Of a stretch of DNA of 64,000 bases, positions 1 to 8,735 are shown piece by piece; position 1 is the first letter of the stretch, and each line of letters begins with the position of its first letter. The notes under the pieces are model-generated. The model was not told the DNA's origin, searched no databases, and saw only the letters and a program-made list of their open reading frames with translations. Both the position numbers and the translations under genes were made by a program. This stretch comes from Dyadobacter sp. CY312 (GTDB lineage Bacteria; Bacteroidota; Bacteroidia; Cytophagales; Spirosomataceae): the NCBI RefSeq assembly GCF_021390535.1, contig NZ_JAJUXG010000001.1:682001-746000 (forward strand), written 5' to 3'.

Positions 1-767
1 ATCGTCGCGGAAGAAGCGATCACGATAAATTGCTCCGATTTTGTCTTACCAACACCGATGTAATTGCTGTTGTCAAGCTCGGTATAAACCACTACATCCA
101 GCGTCTCATCCGTACCAAGTTTATGTCGTTTTATCTTTTCACTCAACAGGGTTTTAGGATTGGTAGCCGTGTAGAACAGGGTCTGATTGTCGTTGCCCCA
201 TTCCGAACCACCGCTCGTCGGAAATATCGAATCGGAGAGTAATTCCCCTGTTTCGAGATCCTTGACATGGATGGTATATTGCCGCCTCGAAACCGTGTCG
301 ACACCATAGGCTAGGAGTCTGTTATCAGGGCTAATATTGAAGCCGGAAACGGAGTAATAAGAGTGACCTTCCGCCATCGCATCCACATCCAGCAGCATCT
401 CCTCAGGTGCCGAAAGTGATCCCTTTTTTCTGCAATATTTGAAGTACTGTTGCCCCTCTTCGCTTCTTGTGTAATAGTAGTATCCGTTACTAAAAACAGG
501 CACCGATTCATCCGTTTCTTTGATGCGGGATTTCATCTCAGAAAACAGATCTGACTGAAACTTATTTGTCCCTGCCATCATCGTTTCTGTATATTCATTC
601 TCCGCCTTAAGGTGATTTACGACCAGATCGCTATCCGGCCCGGTTCTAAAAAAATCACCCATCCAGTAGTATTCATCATTCCTAAGATCCCCGTGCATCC
701 CGGTTTCATATGCCTTTTGTTCTGCTAGCGGCGGCACAGCCACCGGCCACTTATATGTTTGCTTCAC
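1..767 (-). CDS. ptrB: Oligopeptidase B (S9A serine peptidase), N-terminal part
   Basis: Reading the minus strand from a GTG at 765-767 gives an open frame of about 255 codons that leaves the window at base 1, so only the N-terminal third is present. It starts KQTYKWPVAVPPLAEQK and soon has HGDLRNDEYYWM, the HGD-R-D-YYW signature at the start of oligopeptidase B (protease II), followed by RIKETDESVP and YYYYTRSEEGQQY. In this family the N-terminal part is the beta-propeller that gates access to a C-terminal alpha/beta-hydrolase catalytic domain cleaving after Lys/Arg in short peptides; the catalytic Ser-Asp-His lie outside the window. The start is uncertain: the GTG keeps the conserved WPVA-PP segment, while the first ATG (at the HGD motif) would cut it off. 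The gene diverges from polA. Confidence 0.85.
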   Translation of the reverse strand, partial: MKQTYKWPVAVPPLAEQKAYETGMHGDLRNDEYYWMGDFFRTGPDSDLVVNHLKAENEYTETMMAGTNKFQSDLFSEMKSRIKETDESVPVFSNGYYYYTRSEEGQQYFKYCRKKGSLSAPEEMLLDVDAMAEGHSYYSVSGFNISPDNRLLAYGVDTVSRRQYTIHVKDLETGELLSDSIFPTSGGSEWGNDNQTLFYTATNPKTLLSEKIKRHKLGTDETLDVVVYTELDNSNYIGVGKTKSEQFIVIASSAT

Positions 768-1081
768 TCTAAAATTGGTTAATACTAAAAAATCACAACA
801 ACTAAATCTCCCTAAATAATTCTCACAGAGGCTAAAAACAAACTTTTTAATTAAATGTAAAGTATTCTGTTAAAGTTTAATTATTTTAATAAGTACAATA
901 CATTTAATTTTAAAATATAGTTTATAAAATATAATTCATTTTATACATGAAATACTTTATAAATGTATAAAATGTTTAATTAAAATAATACTTATTATAT
1001 TTCATTCACTACAAAATTGATATGTAAATCTGAATCGTCCTGCGCAACCATTATATTTGAACTTCGAAATTAACAGTTCTC
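768..1081. other. Divergent AT-rich intergenic region between ptrB and polA
   Basis: A 314-bp gap with long A/T runs and near-palindromic TATAAA-rich stretches, especially 840-1010. It must carry the promoters of both divergent genes. I see no ORF with a plausible start, no strong terminator hairpin and no RNA gene. Confidence 0.6.
1052..1059 (+). promoter_or_regulatory. Candidate -7 promoter element (TAnnTTTG) of polA
   Basis: TATATTTG matches the Bacteroidota sigma-factor -7 consensus TAnnTTTG and lies 22 bp before the polA ATG. A convincing -33 TTG at the usual spacing was not found, so this rests on one half of the promoter. Confidence 0.45.
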
Positions 1082-3958
1082 ATGGATAAACCCGTTCACA
1101 AGCTTTTCCTGCTCGACGCAATGGCGTTGATTTACCGCGCACACTTTGCATTTATCAAGGCTCCAAGAATCACTTCAAAGGGCTTAAATACCAGCGCCGT
1201 TTTTGGGTTTACCAATACGCTTCTGGAAGTCCTGCAAAAAGAAAAACCGACCCACATCGGTGTGGCCTTTGACACCTCTGCTCCCACGTTCAGACATGTA
1301 CAATATGAGGCATACAAAGCCCAGCGTGAAGCACAGCCGGAAGACATCACAGTAGCTATTCCTCTGGTAAAAAAGTTACTCGAAGCGATGTGTATTCCGA
1401 TCCTTGTACTGGACGGTTTTGAAGCCGATGATATCATCGGGACCATTGCCAAGGAAGCATCAAGAGAAGGCTTCGAGGTATACATGATGACGCCCGATAA
1501 GGACTATGGCCAGTTGGTGGAAGAGTACGTGCACATGTATAAACCGGCGTTCATGGGCAAGGGTGCAGAGAAGCTGGGTGTTCAGGAAATCCTGGATCGC
1601 TGGCAGATAAAACGGATCGATCAGGTGATTGATATTCTTGGTCTGATGGGTGATGCAGTCGATAACATTCCGGGTATACCAGGCGTTGGAGAAAAAACTG
1701 CACAGAAGTTAATAGCTGAATACGACACGCTCGAAAACATGCTGGCGCACGCCCATGAGATCAAAGGCAAACTGGGGGAAAAGATCCGGGAATTTGGAGA
1801 CCAGGCGATCCTGAGCAAACAGCTGGCCACGATCGATATCAATGTTCCGGTTCCGTTTGATGCGGAGGATCTCACGGTTTGCGCTCCAAATACTGAAAAG
1901 ATCATCTCCTTATTTGATGAGCTGGAATTTAAGACACTCCGGCAACGCGTATTGGGCACTGCACAACCAACCCTCACTCCTGCGCCTGCCAAGGCCAAAC
2001 CGGTAAACAAAACCGGACAGATGGACTTGTTTGGTAATCCAACCGAAGAAATCGGACAGCAGCCGGCAATTATCAGCGAAAATATTTCAGATCCGAATGT
2101 GGTGCCGTATGATCCGGAAAATGAGGGTGAACATTCGGTAACCAAACGGACTATAGACAATACACTGCACAGATACCACACCGTGGACACACCTGAACTG
2201 ATGACGAGCCTGGCTCATTATCTTAGTTTACAGGAGGCCATTTGTTTTGATACAGAAACAACTTCCTTAGATGCGGTGGATGCCGAACTTGTGGGTATTT
2301 CATTTGCATACCTTGCGGGCGAAGCTTTTTATATTCCTGTTCCTGCTGATCAGACGCTTGCTCAGGAAATTGTAGAAAGGTTCAGGGGCGTATTTGAAAA
2401 CGAAACCATTGAAAAAATTGGTCAGAATATTAAATATGACCTTTTGGTCCTGAAAAATTATGGCATTGAAGTGAAGGGGAAACTCAGCGATACCATGCTT
2501 GCCCATTATTTGCTTCAACCTGACAAGCGACATGGTATGGATATCCTGGCAGCGTCGTACCTTAATTACGAGCCTGTATCCATCACTTCTCTCATTGGTA
2601 AAAAAGGTGTTAAACAAAGCACCATGCGCGATGTGGGCATTCCTGAGATTACGCAGTATGCCGGCGAAGATGCAGATATTACATTACAGCTGAATACGAT
2701 TTTCCGATCGCAATTACCGAAAGTAAATGCAGAGAAATTGTTTCAATCCGTTGAAATGCCTTTGGTTACTGTTTTGGCGGGGATGGAAAGCAAGGGTGTA
2801 AGACTCGACATTAATGCACTGAAAGAAATGTCAGCCGTGCTTGAAAGCGATATACGCCAAACTGAATCTGAAATATTTGAGATAGCTGGGCAGCCTTTCA
2901 ATATCAGCTCCCCCAAACAATTGGGTGAAATACTGTTTGATCAGATGAAACTGATTGACAAACCGAAAAAGACAAAAACAGGACAATACGCAACCGGTGA
3001 GGAAATCCTGTCAGACCTTGAAAATGATCATGCAATTGCAAGGAAAATACTGGATTACCGGGAATTGCAAAAGTTGAAATCTACCTATGTAGATGCGTTG
3101 CCAACATTGGTTAGTCCGCGCACGGGCAGAATTCATACCTCTTACAACCAGGCAGTAGCAGCAACAGGAAGGCTGAGCTCTACCAATCCGAATCTTCAAA
3201 ATATTCCAATCAGAACGCCAAGAGGACGCGAGATCAGAAAAGCGTTCGTTCCCGACAACGATGATTTCCAGATACTGTCGGCGGATTACTCGCAAATTGA
3301 GCTGAGGATCATGGCTGCGTTCAGCAGGGATGAAAGTATGATCGAAGCGTTTAATCAGGGAAGGGATATTCACTCCACAACGGCCAGTAAAGTGTTTAAG
3401 GTGCCACTGGAAGAAGTAACGTCAGACATGCGCCGGAAATCCAAAATGGTAAATTTTGGTATCATCTATGGAATTTCCGCATTTGGTCTTAGTCAAAGAC
3501 TGGCCATTCCGAGAGGCGAAGCCGCAGAGATTATCAAGGCCTATTTCGAAGAATTCCCGGCTGTAAAAGGATACATGGATCAAGTTGTGAATGACGCCCG
3601 CGAGCGTGAATACGTGGAGACTATTCTGGGAAGAAGACGATACGTGCCGGATATCAACTCCCGCAACCAAACCAACCGTGGTTATGCGGAACGAAATGCC
3701 ATAAATGCACCTATTCAGGGTTCTGCGGCAGACATGATCAAAGTAGCTATGATCAATATTCATGATTTTATTGAAAATGAAAAGTTGAAATCACGCATGA
3801 TATTACAAGTGCATGATGAATTGGTTTTTGATGCGCATCGGGATGAGATCGTCCTCTTAAAAGAAAAAGTAGATGAACTGATGCGAACCGCCATCCCATT
3901 ACCAGTCAAAATGGAAACCGGGATCGGAATTGGTGCCAACTGGCTTGAAGCTCATTAA
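1082..3958 (+). CDS. polA: DNA polymerase I
   Basis: Family A DNA polymerase of 958 residues that fills repair gaps and removes Okazaki primers in the cytoplasm. Three domains are visible. Residues about 1-290 form the 5'-3' exonuclease (FEADDIIG, TPDKDYGQL, GDAVDNIPGIPGVGEKTA). Residues about 370-550 form the 3'-5' exonuclease, with all three exo motifs kept: FDTETTSLD, IGQNIKYD and YAGEDADI, so proofreading should be active, unlike Taq-type enzymes. The polymerase domain has motif A DYSQIELRI (about 735), motif B RRKSKMVNFGIIYG (about 784) and motif C VHDELVF (about 912). Length is typical of Bacteroidota PolA. It is transcribed alone, with its own promoter and a hairpin after the stop. Confidence 0.98.
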   Translation: MDKPVHKLFLLDAMALIYRAHFAFIKAPRITSKGLNTSAVFGFTNTLLEVLQKEKPTHIGVAFDTSAPTFRHVQYEAYKAQREAQPEDITVAIPLVKKLLEAMCIPILVLDGFEADDIIGTIAKEASREGFEVYMMTPDKDYGQLVEEYVHMYKPAFMGKGAEKLGVQEILDRWQIKRIDQVIDILGLMGDAVDNIPGIPGVGEKTAQKLIAEYDTLENMLAHAHEIKGKLGEKIREFGDQAILSKQLATIDINVPVPFDAEDLTVCAPNTEKIISLFDELEFKTLRQRVLGTAQPTLTPAPAKAKPVNKTGQMDLFGNPTEEIGQQPAIISENISDPNVVPYDPENEGEHSVTKRTIDNTLHRYHTVDTPELMTSLAHYLSLQEAICFDTETTSLDAVDAELVGISFAYLAGEAFYIPVPADQTLAQEIVERFRGVFENETIEKIGQNIKYDLLVLKNYGIEVKGKLSDTMLAHYLLQPDKRHGMDILAASYLNYEPVSITSLIGKKGVKQSTMRDVGIPEITQYAGEDADITLQLNTIFRSQLPKVNAEKLFQSVEMPLVTVLAGMESKGVRLDINALKEMSAVLESDIRQTESEIFEIAGQPFNISSPKQLGEILFDQMKLIDKPKKTKTGQYATGEEILSDLENDHAIARKILDYRELQKLKSTYVDALPTLVSPRTGRIHTSYNQAVAATGRLSSTNPNLQNIPIRTPRGREIRKAFVPDNDDFQILSADYSQIELRIMAAFSRDESMIEAFNQGRDIHSTTASKVFKVPLEEVTSDMRRKSKMVNFGIIYGISAFGLSQRLAIPRGEAAEIIKAYFEEFPAVKGYMDQVVNDAREREYVETILGRRRYVPDINSRNQTNRGYAERNAINAPIQGSAADMIKVAMINIHDFIENEKLKSRMILQVHDELVFDAHRDEIVLLKEKVDELMRTAIPLPVKMETGIGIGANWLEAH

Positions 3959-3977
3959 AACATTCAGAAAACTTAGC

Positions 3978-4002
3978 AAAGGTCATCTTCGGGATGGCCT
4001 TT
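3978..4002 (+). terminator. Terminator-like hairpin after polA
   Basis: A 10-bp stem (AAAGGTCATC with GATGGCCTTT, one G-T wobble) with a short loop, starting 19 bp after the polA stop and followed by a weak T-rich tail (GTTCGTTTTA). Confidence 0.6.
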
Positions 4003-4157
4003 GTTCGTTTTACACCAAGTGTTTGGCATTGCATTCAAATCCAGGATTTCTGCTACCAGTCGGTTTCTTTTAAAAATTCCTAAATATTCACGATATATTA
4101 GTAGAAAAAAGTGCGAACTTCGCTTATAATTGTAAACTTTACACTTAATACTTCTCA

Positions 4158-5882
4158 ATGCAAACATTTATTCGCAAGTTTTCCTTGCTTTTACTGGCGT
4201 CCCCCCTCGCTGTAATGGGGCAAAACGGCAAAGGCAACTATACTCCTCTACCGCTTAAAGACCTGAGTGCATTCGAAAAGAAAGCGTCAAATTGGTCTGT
4301 GCAGTCGGGTTTCTCCATTAACCCGGTAAGCACTTCGAAAGCTACACTAACACCCGGAGAAGGTATTTTGGTGGGAACTCCGGGCAGCAGCATCACCTCA
4401 AAAGTTAAAGCCGGCGACCTTCGTCTTTCTGTTGAATTCATGGTGTCGCCAGGTGCTGAGGGGTATGTGATACTTCCTGGAAACCAAAAGGTACTGATTT
4501 CGGACAACGGTGGCGGTAATGAGACTAATTCGTTAACCTCGGGCTACATTGGTCAGTTTCCAATTCAAAATGCCGCAAAAGCCCCGGGACTATGGCAATC
4601 TCTCGAACTGGCTTACGATGCTGCCGTTCCTCAGTTGCCAAATTCAGCCAGATTAAATAAGCTTTCATTAAACGGAGTCACTGTTCTCGAAACGGTGTAT
4701 CTGCCTCTGACCAATCCTGTTACAACAGAACCTATATCGTTTGAAGTAAAAAAAGGAACAATCGCTTTCCGAAATATTGGCTATCAATTGCTGGCTAGTC
4801 GCAAACCGGTTATCCTGGAAAACCTTACTTACAAAGTATTTTCCGACAAATGGGACAGCAAAACATACGAAAAACTTAGCCACGAAGGCAAGGCAACTAC
4901 ACTTACCCAGGAAGTTACCAACGGGATGCGTGAGTTTCACCTGTTTTACGAAGGAGACATTGAAGCCACAGAAGCAGGAGATTACATTTTTACAACGATC
5001 TATCAGGGAAATGTATTTTCGCTTGATGTGGATGGAAAAAATGTGATCAACACAGGAGAAAGTTCTTCGCAGGAAAATCACTCCGGCACGGTTGCACTGA
5101 CGCAAGGAAAGCATAAATTCAAACTACACTACTCCCGTTTTCCATGGAGACAGCCAGCGTTGGGTCTCAGGGTGGAAAAAGCCGGAATCCGTCCATACGA
5201 TCTGCACGTTTTGTCTTCACTACCAGAACCTGAACCAAAACCTTACATCAGTGTTACTCCGGACATGAGGCCGGAAATGGTTCGCTCTTTTATCCTGCTT
5301 GATGGTGAGAAAAACAAACGTACGCACTGTATCTCTGTTGGTAGCCCGCAAGGTTGGAACTATACCGTTGATCTTAGTCGGGGCGCACTATTGCAGGCCT
5401 GGAGAGGACAATTTGCCAACGTTACCGAAATGTGGTACGAACGCGGTGAGCCACAACTTTTGTTTCCTGCCGGTCTTACGGTGCCTGTTTCCGGAAAAAG
5501 CAGTCTGGCAGTTCTTGAAAATGCAAGGGCTGCATGGAAAGACTCATCGGACATTAATTTCCTTGGTTATAAACTGGACGGACAAGGCATACCTGCATTC
5601 CGCTATGCAATTGGTGGAGCAACCATAAGTGATAAGATGGTTTCCGGAAGTAACGGAATTACAAGAAGTTTTCAGGTGGAGGGTACTCCCAAAGGAAATA
5701 TTTACGCTTTATTAGGCAGTGGGAAAGACATTGTTTTAGTTGAAAAAGGTCTTTATCAGATTGATAACCGCTATTATGTCCAGCTTGATAAAAAAGCAGG
5801 AGCAATGATACGCCCTTCCGGTGAAGGAAAAGAACTGATCCTGCCCATATCCGGTGCAACTTCTTACACCATGTTCTGGTAA
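4158..5882 (+). CDS. Secreted PA14-type protein with DUF1080-like N-terminus
   Basis: A 574-residue exported protein; the signal peptide (RKFSLLLLASPLAVMGQ) ends near residue 21. Residues about 65-215 resemble the concanavalin-like DUF1080 fold (LRLSVEFMVSPGAEGYVILP, GLWQSLELAYD). Residues about 225-340 look like a PA14 carbohydrate-binding domain (FYEGDIEATEAGDYIFTT, FSLDVDGKNVINTG, TQGKHKFKLHYS). The C-terminal 200 residues (ISVGSPQGWNYTVDLSRG, LLQAWRGQF, MWYERGEPQL) match a region I associate with proteins encoded next to sorbosone-dehydrogenase-like propellers, but I know no function for it. The next gene, a propeller-cupredoxin protein, follows after 44 bp in the same direction, so the two are probably one operon acting in the periplasm, perhaps in sugar oxidation. 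No catalytic residues can be assigned. Confidence 0.75.
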   Translation: MQTFIRKFSLLLLASPLAVMGQNGKGNYTPLPLKDLSAFEKKASNWSVQSGFSINPVSTSKATLTPGEGILVGTPGSSITSKVKAGDLRLSVEFMVSPGAEGYVILPGNQKVLISDNGGGNETNSLTSGYIGQFPIQNAAKAPGLWQSLELAYDAAVPQLPNSARLNKLSLNGVTVLETVYLPLTNPVTTEPISFEVKKGTIAFRNIGYQLLASRKPVILENLTYKVFSDKWDSKTYEKLSHEGKATTLTQEVTNGMREFHLFYEGDIEATEAGDYIFTTIYQGNVFSLDVDGKNVINTGESSSQENHSGTVALTQGKHKFKLHYSRFPWRQPALGLRVEKAGIRPYDLHVLSSLPEPEPKPYISVTPDMRPEMVRSFILLDGEKNKRTHCISVGSPQGWNYTVDLSRGALLQAWRGQFANVTEMWYERGEPQLLFPAGLTVPVSGKSSLAVLENARAAWKDSSDINFLGYKLDGQGIPAFRYAIGGATISDKMVSGSNGITRSFQVEGTPKGNIYALLGSGKDIVLVEKGLYQIDNRYYVQLDKKAGAMIRPSGEGKELILPISGATSYTMFW

Positions 5883-5926
5883 GCATTGCAGTTTTAAAAT
5901 TTCCGACTTTATTTGATACCTGACCA

Positions 5927-7915
5927 ATGAAAAATATACTTTTAACAACACTCATCTCCTTAGGCTATTTTGGCGCGCAGGCTCAATTTGCACAGAAAAA
6001 AGAAGATGATTATTACAGAATTATTACCATACCAATTCCTGAAAATATCAAAATGGAAGTCGGTGGCTTGCAGGCTTTGCCCGACGGGCGCTTAGCCGCA
6101 TCCACACGCCGGGGTGAGGTCTGGATGATCTCGAACCCGTATTTGAAAGGAGATGGACGCCCCTCTTTCAAACGTTTTGCATCCGGGCTCCACGAGCCGT
6201 TGGGATTGCTTTACCGTGGAAAAGACTTCCTGATCTCGCAACGAGGTGAAGTAACACGCCTCGTAGACACCGACAATGACGGCGTTGCAGACGTTTACGA
6301 TTCGTTTGCAAAATGGCCGTTGTCCGGCAATTATCACCAGTACTCCTACGGTCCCGTAAAACTTCCAAATGGTGAAATGCTTGTTACACTTAACCTCGAC
6401 TGGGTGGGACGTGGAGCGAGCCAATCGAAATGGAGAGGCTGGATGCTGAAATTGGGCGATGATGGGAAGCTGACTCCCTTCGCGACAGGTTTGCGCTCTC
6501 CATCTGCATTTGGTTCGTACAAAGGAGATATCTTTTACACAGAGAACCAGGGGGACTGGGTCGGCTCGGGACGCATGACCCATCTTGAAAAAGGAGACTT
6601 CGCAGGAAACCCTGCCGGGCTAAGGTGGAGCGGTGAAGAAGGATCACCGGTTAAGCTAAAACCGGAGGATATACCCGATACGGGCGAACCACTGTACGAT
6701 GTTGCAAAACGTACTCCTGGCCTCAAAGCACCTGCTATCTGGTTTCCACACACCATCATCGGGATATCCACTGCCGGTTTTGTAGAAGATGCTACAAATG
6801 GCGCGTTCGGACCTTTTGCAGGACAGATGTTCGTAGGTGACCAAGGGCACAGCATCATTTCACGCGTGGATCTCGAAAAAGTGAATGGTGTATGGCAGGG
6901 AACGGTTTTTCCATTCCGTGAAGGATTTATGTCCGGAATTTTACGACTTGAATGGGGACTTGACGGTTCTATTTTCGTGGGACAAACCAGTCGTGGATGG
7001 TCTGCTACCGGTAAATCTGAATTTGGTATTCAGCGGTTGGTCTGGACTGGAAAAATGCCTTTCGAGATGAAAACGGTGCGTTCTATGCCGGACGGTTTTG
7101 AGATCACTTTTACAAGCCCTATTGATAAAAAATCCGCTGCCGAGCAGGATGCTTACAAACTTAGCAGCTTCACCTACAAGTACCACCATACCTACGGAAG
7201 CCCGATTGTCAATACGGATGAAGTTCCTTTGAAAGGAATTATTGTTTCAGAAGACGGTCTTAAAGTGCGTTTGGTTGTTGATCCGGCGGTATTGCGTAAG
7301 GGTTATGTGCATGAGATCAAGGCAGACGGCGTCCGCAGCGCGGAAGGCAGCAATTTGCTTCACGGAAACGGATATTATACATTAAACGAGATCGCTGCGG
7401 GTACGCCGGCAAACAGTTCTCAATTTACAACTACGGTAAAAGCAGGTATGGATCACAGTGTACACACCGCTCCGGCACCCGAAACGAATGCTGCTCCAAC
7501 AGCAAAACGCACGGCGGAAATGCCTGCAAGCTGGACAAACGGACCTGATCAGGTAATTATAATCGGAACTGTACCCGGACTGAAATTTGACGTTTCTGAA
7601 ATTCAGGTAAAAGCAGGTAGCCGGATAAAAATCGTATTCAATAACAACGATGATATGCTGCACAACCTGGTAATTACCAAGCCAGGTACTGTGAATGCCG
7701 TTGGTGAAGCCGGCCTTAATTTGGGTTTGAAAGGATCTGAGATGCATTATGTTCCAAACACGCCGGATGTCTTATTTCACAGCAACATTGTAGAGCCGGA
7801 AAAATCAGAAGCATTATACTTCACAGCTCCGAAGCAAACAGGAACGTATCAGTATGTATGTACCTTCCCGGGACATTATTCGCTGATGCAGGGCAAATTG
7901 AAGGTTACGAAGTAA
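5927..7915 (+). CDS. Sorbosone-dehydrogenase-like beta-propeller fused to a blue-copper (cupredoxin) domain
   Basis: A 662-residue exported protein with a signal peptide (LLTTLISLGYFGAQAQ). Residues about 28-370 form a propeller of the glucose/sorbosone dehydrogenase-like type (GGLQALPDGRLAASTRRGEV, GLHEPLGLLYRGKDFL, DTDNDGVADVYDSF). Residues about 375-480 resemble a beta-sandwich linker. Residues about 545-662 are a plastocyanin/azurin-type domain: a His in MLHNLVITKPG and the loop YVCTFPGHYSLMQG supply the classic His, Cys, His, Met copper ligands. The fusion suggests a periplasmic oxidoreductase that passes electrons to its own copper domain and on to a respiratory acceptor; the substrate is unknown. 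It is the second gene of the unit that begins with the PA14 protein and is closed by a strong terminator. Confidence 0.85.
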   Translation: MKNILLTTLISLGYFGAQAQFAQKKEDDYYRIITIPIPENIKMEVGGLQALPDGRLAASTRRGEVWMISNPYLKGDGRPSFKRFASGLHEPLGLLYRGKDFLISQRGEVTRLVDTDNDGVADVYDSFAKWPLSGNYHQYSYGPVKLPNGEMLVTLNLDWVGRGASQSKWRGWMLKLGDDGKLTPFATGLRSPSAFGSYKGDIFYTENQGDWVGSGRMTHLEKGDFAGNPAGLRWSGEEGSPVKLKPEDIPDTGEPLYDVAKRTPGLKAPAIWFPHTIIGISTAGFVEDATNGAFGPFAGQMFVGDQGHSIISRVDLEKVNGVWQGTVFPFREGFMSGILRLEWGLDGSIFVGQTSRGWSATGKSEFGIQRLVWTGKMPFEMKTVRSMPDGFEITFTSPIDKKSAAEQDAYKLSSFTYKYHHTYGSPIVNTDEVPLKGIIVSEDGLKVRLVVDPAVLRKGYVHEIKADGVRSAEGSNLLHGNGYYTLNEIAAGTPANSSQFTTTVKAGMDHSVHTAPAPETNAAPTAKRTAEMPASWTNGPDQVIIIGTVPGLKFDVSEIQVKAGSRIKIVFNNNDDMLHNLVITKPGTVNAVGEAGLNLGLKGSEMHYVPNTPDVLFHSNIVEPEKSEALYFTAPKQTGTYQYVCTFPGHYSLMQGKLKVTK

Positions 7916-7938
7916 CAGAAGGTAAAGTAACCCTATTC

Positions 7939-7987
7939 ACCCCGTTTTCCCGTACCCGCATTGGGACTTGAAAACGGGGTATTTTTT
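7939..7987 (+). terminator. Rho-independent terminator of the PA14/cupredoxin unit
   Basis: Perfect 11-bp stem (ACCCCGTTTTC with GAAAACGGGGT, arms 7939-7949 and 7970-7980) followed at once by ATTTTTT. It starts 24 bp after the stop of the upstream gene. Confidence 0.92.
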
Positions 7988-8056
7988 ATTGCTGTCTTCG
8001 GAAATTTTGCAGCCTCTCAACCATTATTTAACTCAAAATTGAGTTACAAAAAGGTT

Positions 8057-8509
8057 CTATTGATGTTCAGCTACGTCATTGTACTGCCACAAAACATTGA
8101 TGATTTTCCACTCACCATTCACTTTAACCAGGTGCATGTAATCGATCCAGGTATCGGCAATTAACTTTACTGAGGCCGTCAGAGCTGAAACATCTAACAG
8201 TTTGACCTCTTTTCTGGGATTCTTTGGGAATTTGTCACCCTTGACATTGTAGCTCTCCGCTAGAATGATCATGTTCTCGGTAAAATATTCAGAAACAAAT
8301 TCTTTTTTCGTTGCCTTGTTCTTAAAAACAGATCTCTTAACCATACGGGGATGCAAGGCGCTTTCCATGAGTTTCGGATTTGGAACATGTTGTGCTTCAA
8401 TATAAGCCAGAGCTGCTCTCTTGATTTCAAGGGTGTCCTGTTTAGTTTGGGCCTGAACACCCGAAACGGCGCCCACCAGCACCATAATTGCCAACGTAAA
8501 TTTTCCCAT
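8057..8509 (-). CDS. Secreted SnoaL/lumazine-binding-like protein
   Basis: About 150 residues from the ATG at 8509 (MGKFTLAIMVLVGAVSGVQAQ is a clear signal peptide ending in AQA/AQ; the longer frame to 8551 adds a non-signal leader and is rejected). The mature part (IKRAALAYIEAQ, MLHP-like ALHPRMVKRSVF, VNGEWKIINVLWQY) has the shape of NTF2-like, putative lumazine-binding (Lumazine_bd_2) proteins common in Bacteroidota. These are small alpha+beta barrels with no established activity. It is convergent with the cupredoxin gene and shares the region after that gene's terminator. No partner gene is adjacent on its strand. Confidence 0.75.
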   Translation of the reverse strand: MGKFTLAIMVLVGAVSGVQAQTKQDTLEIKRAALAYIEAQHVPNPKLMESALHPRMVKRSVFKNKATKKEFVSEYFTENMIILAESYNVKGDKFPKNPRKEVKLLDVSALTASVKLIADTWIDYMHLVKVNGEWKIINVLWQYNDVAEHQ

Positions 8510-8735
8510 ATTATGGAGTGTTTTTATATTAATAGAATATAAAATTAACAACTTTATACTTCAAACTTTTATTATAAAAAAATCTGCCATTTTGTTCGGT
8601 TGAATGAGTGCTGATAATCTACCTTAAAACTTTCGATATCGTTTGCAATACGCATCCTTAACCAAACCATAAAGCCCAAAATGCTGCTCCAATTCATAAT
8701 TTTAGTATTTTGCGAACTTCACTCCCCACTAATTT

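Noticed and set aside
1621..2190. 189-codon minus-strand ORF inside polA
   Set aside because: It is antisense to the conserved exonuclease part of polA, has no family match I can see and no promoter; a shadow frame.
7961..8164. 67-codon plus-strand ORF after the cupredoxin gene
   Set aside because: It starts inside the terminator hairpin of the upstream gene and overlaps the end of the SnoaL-like gene.
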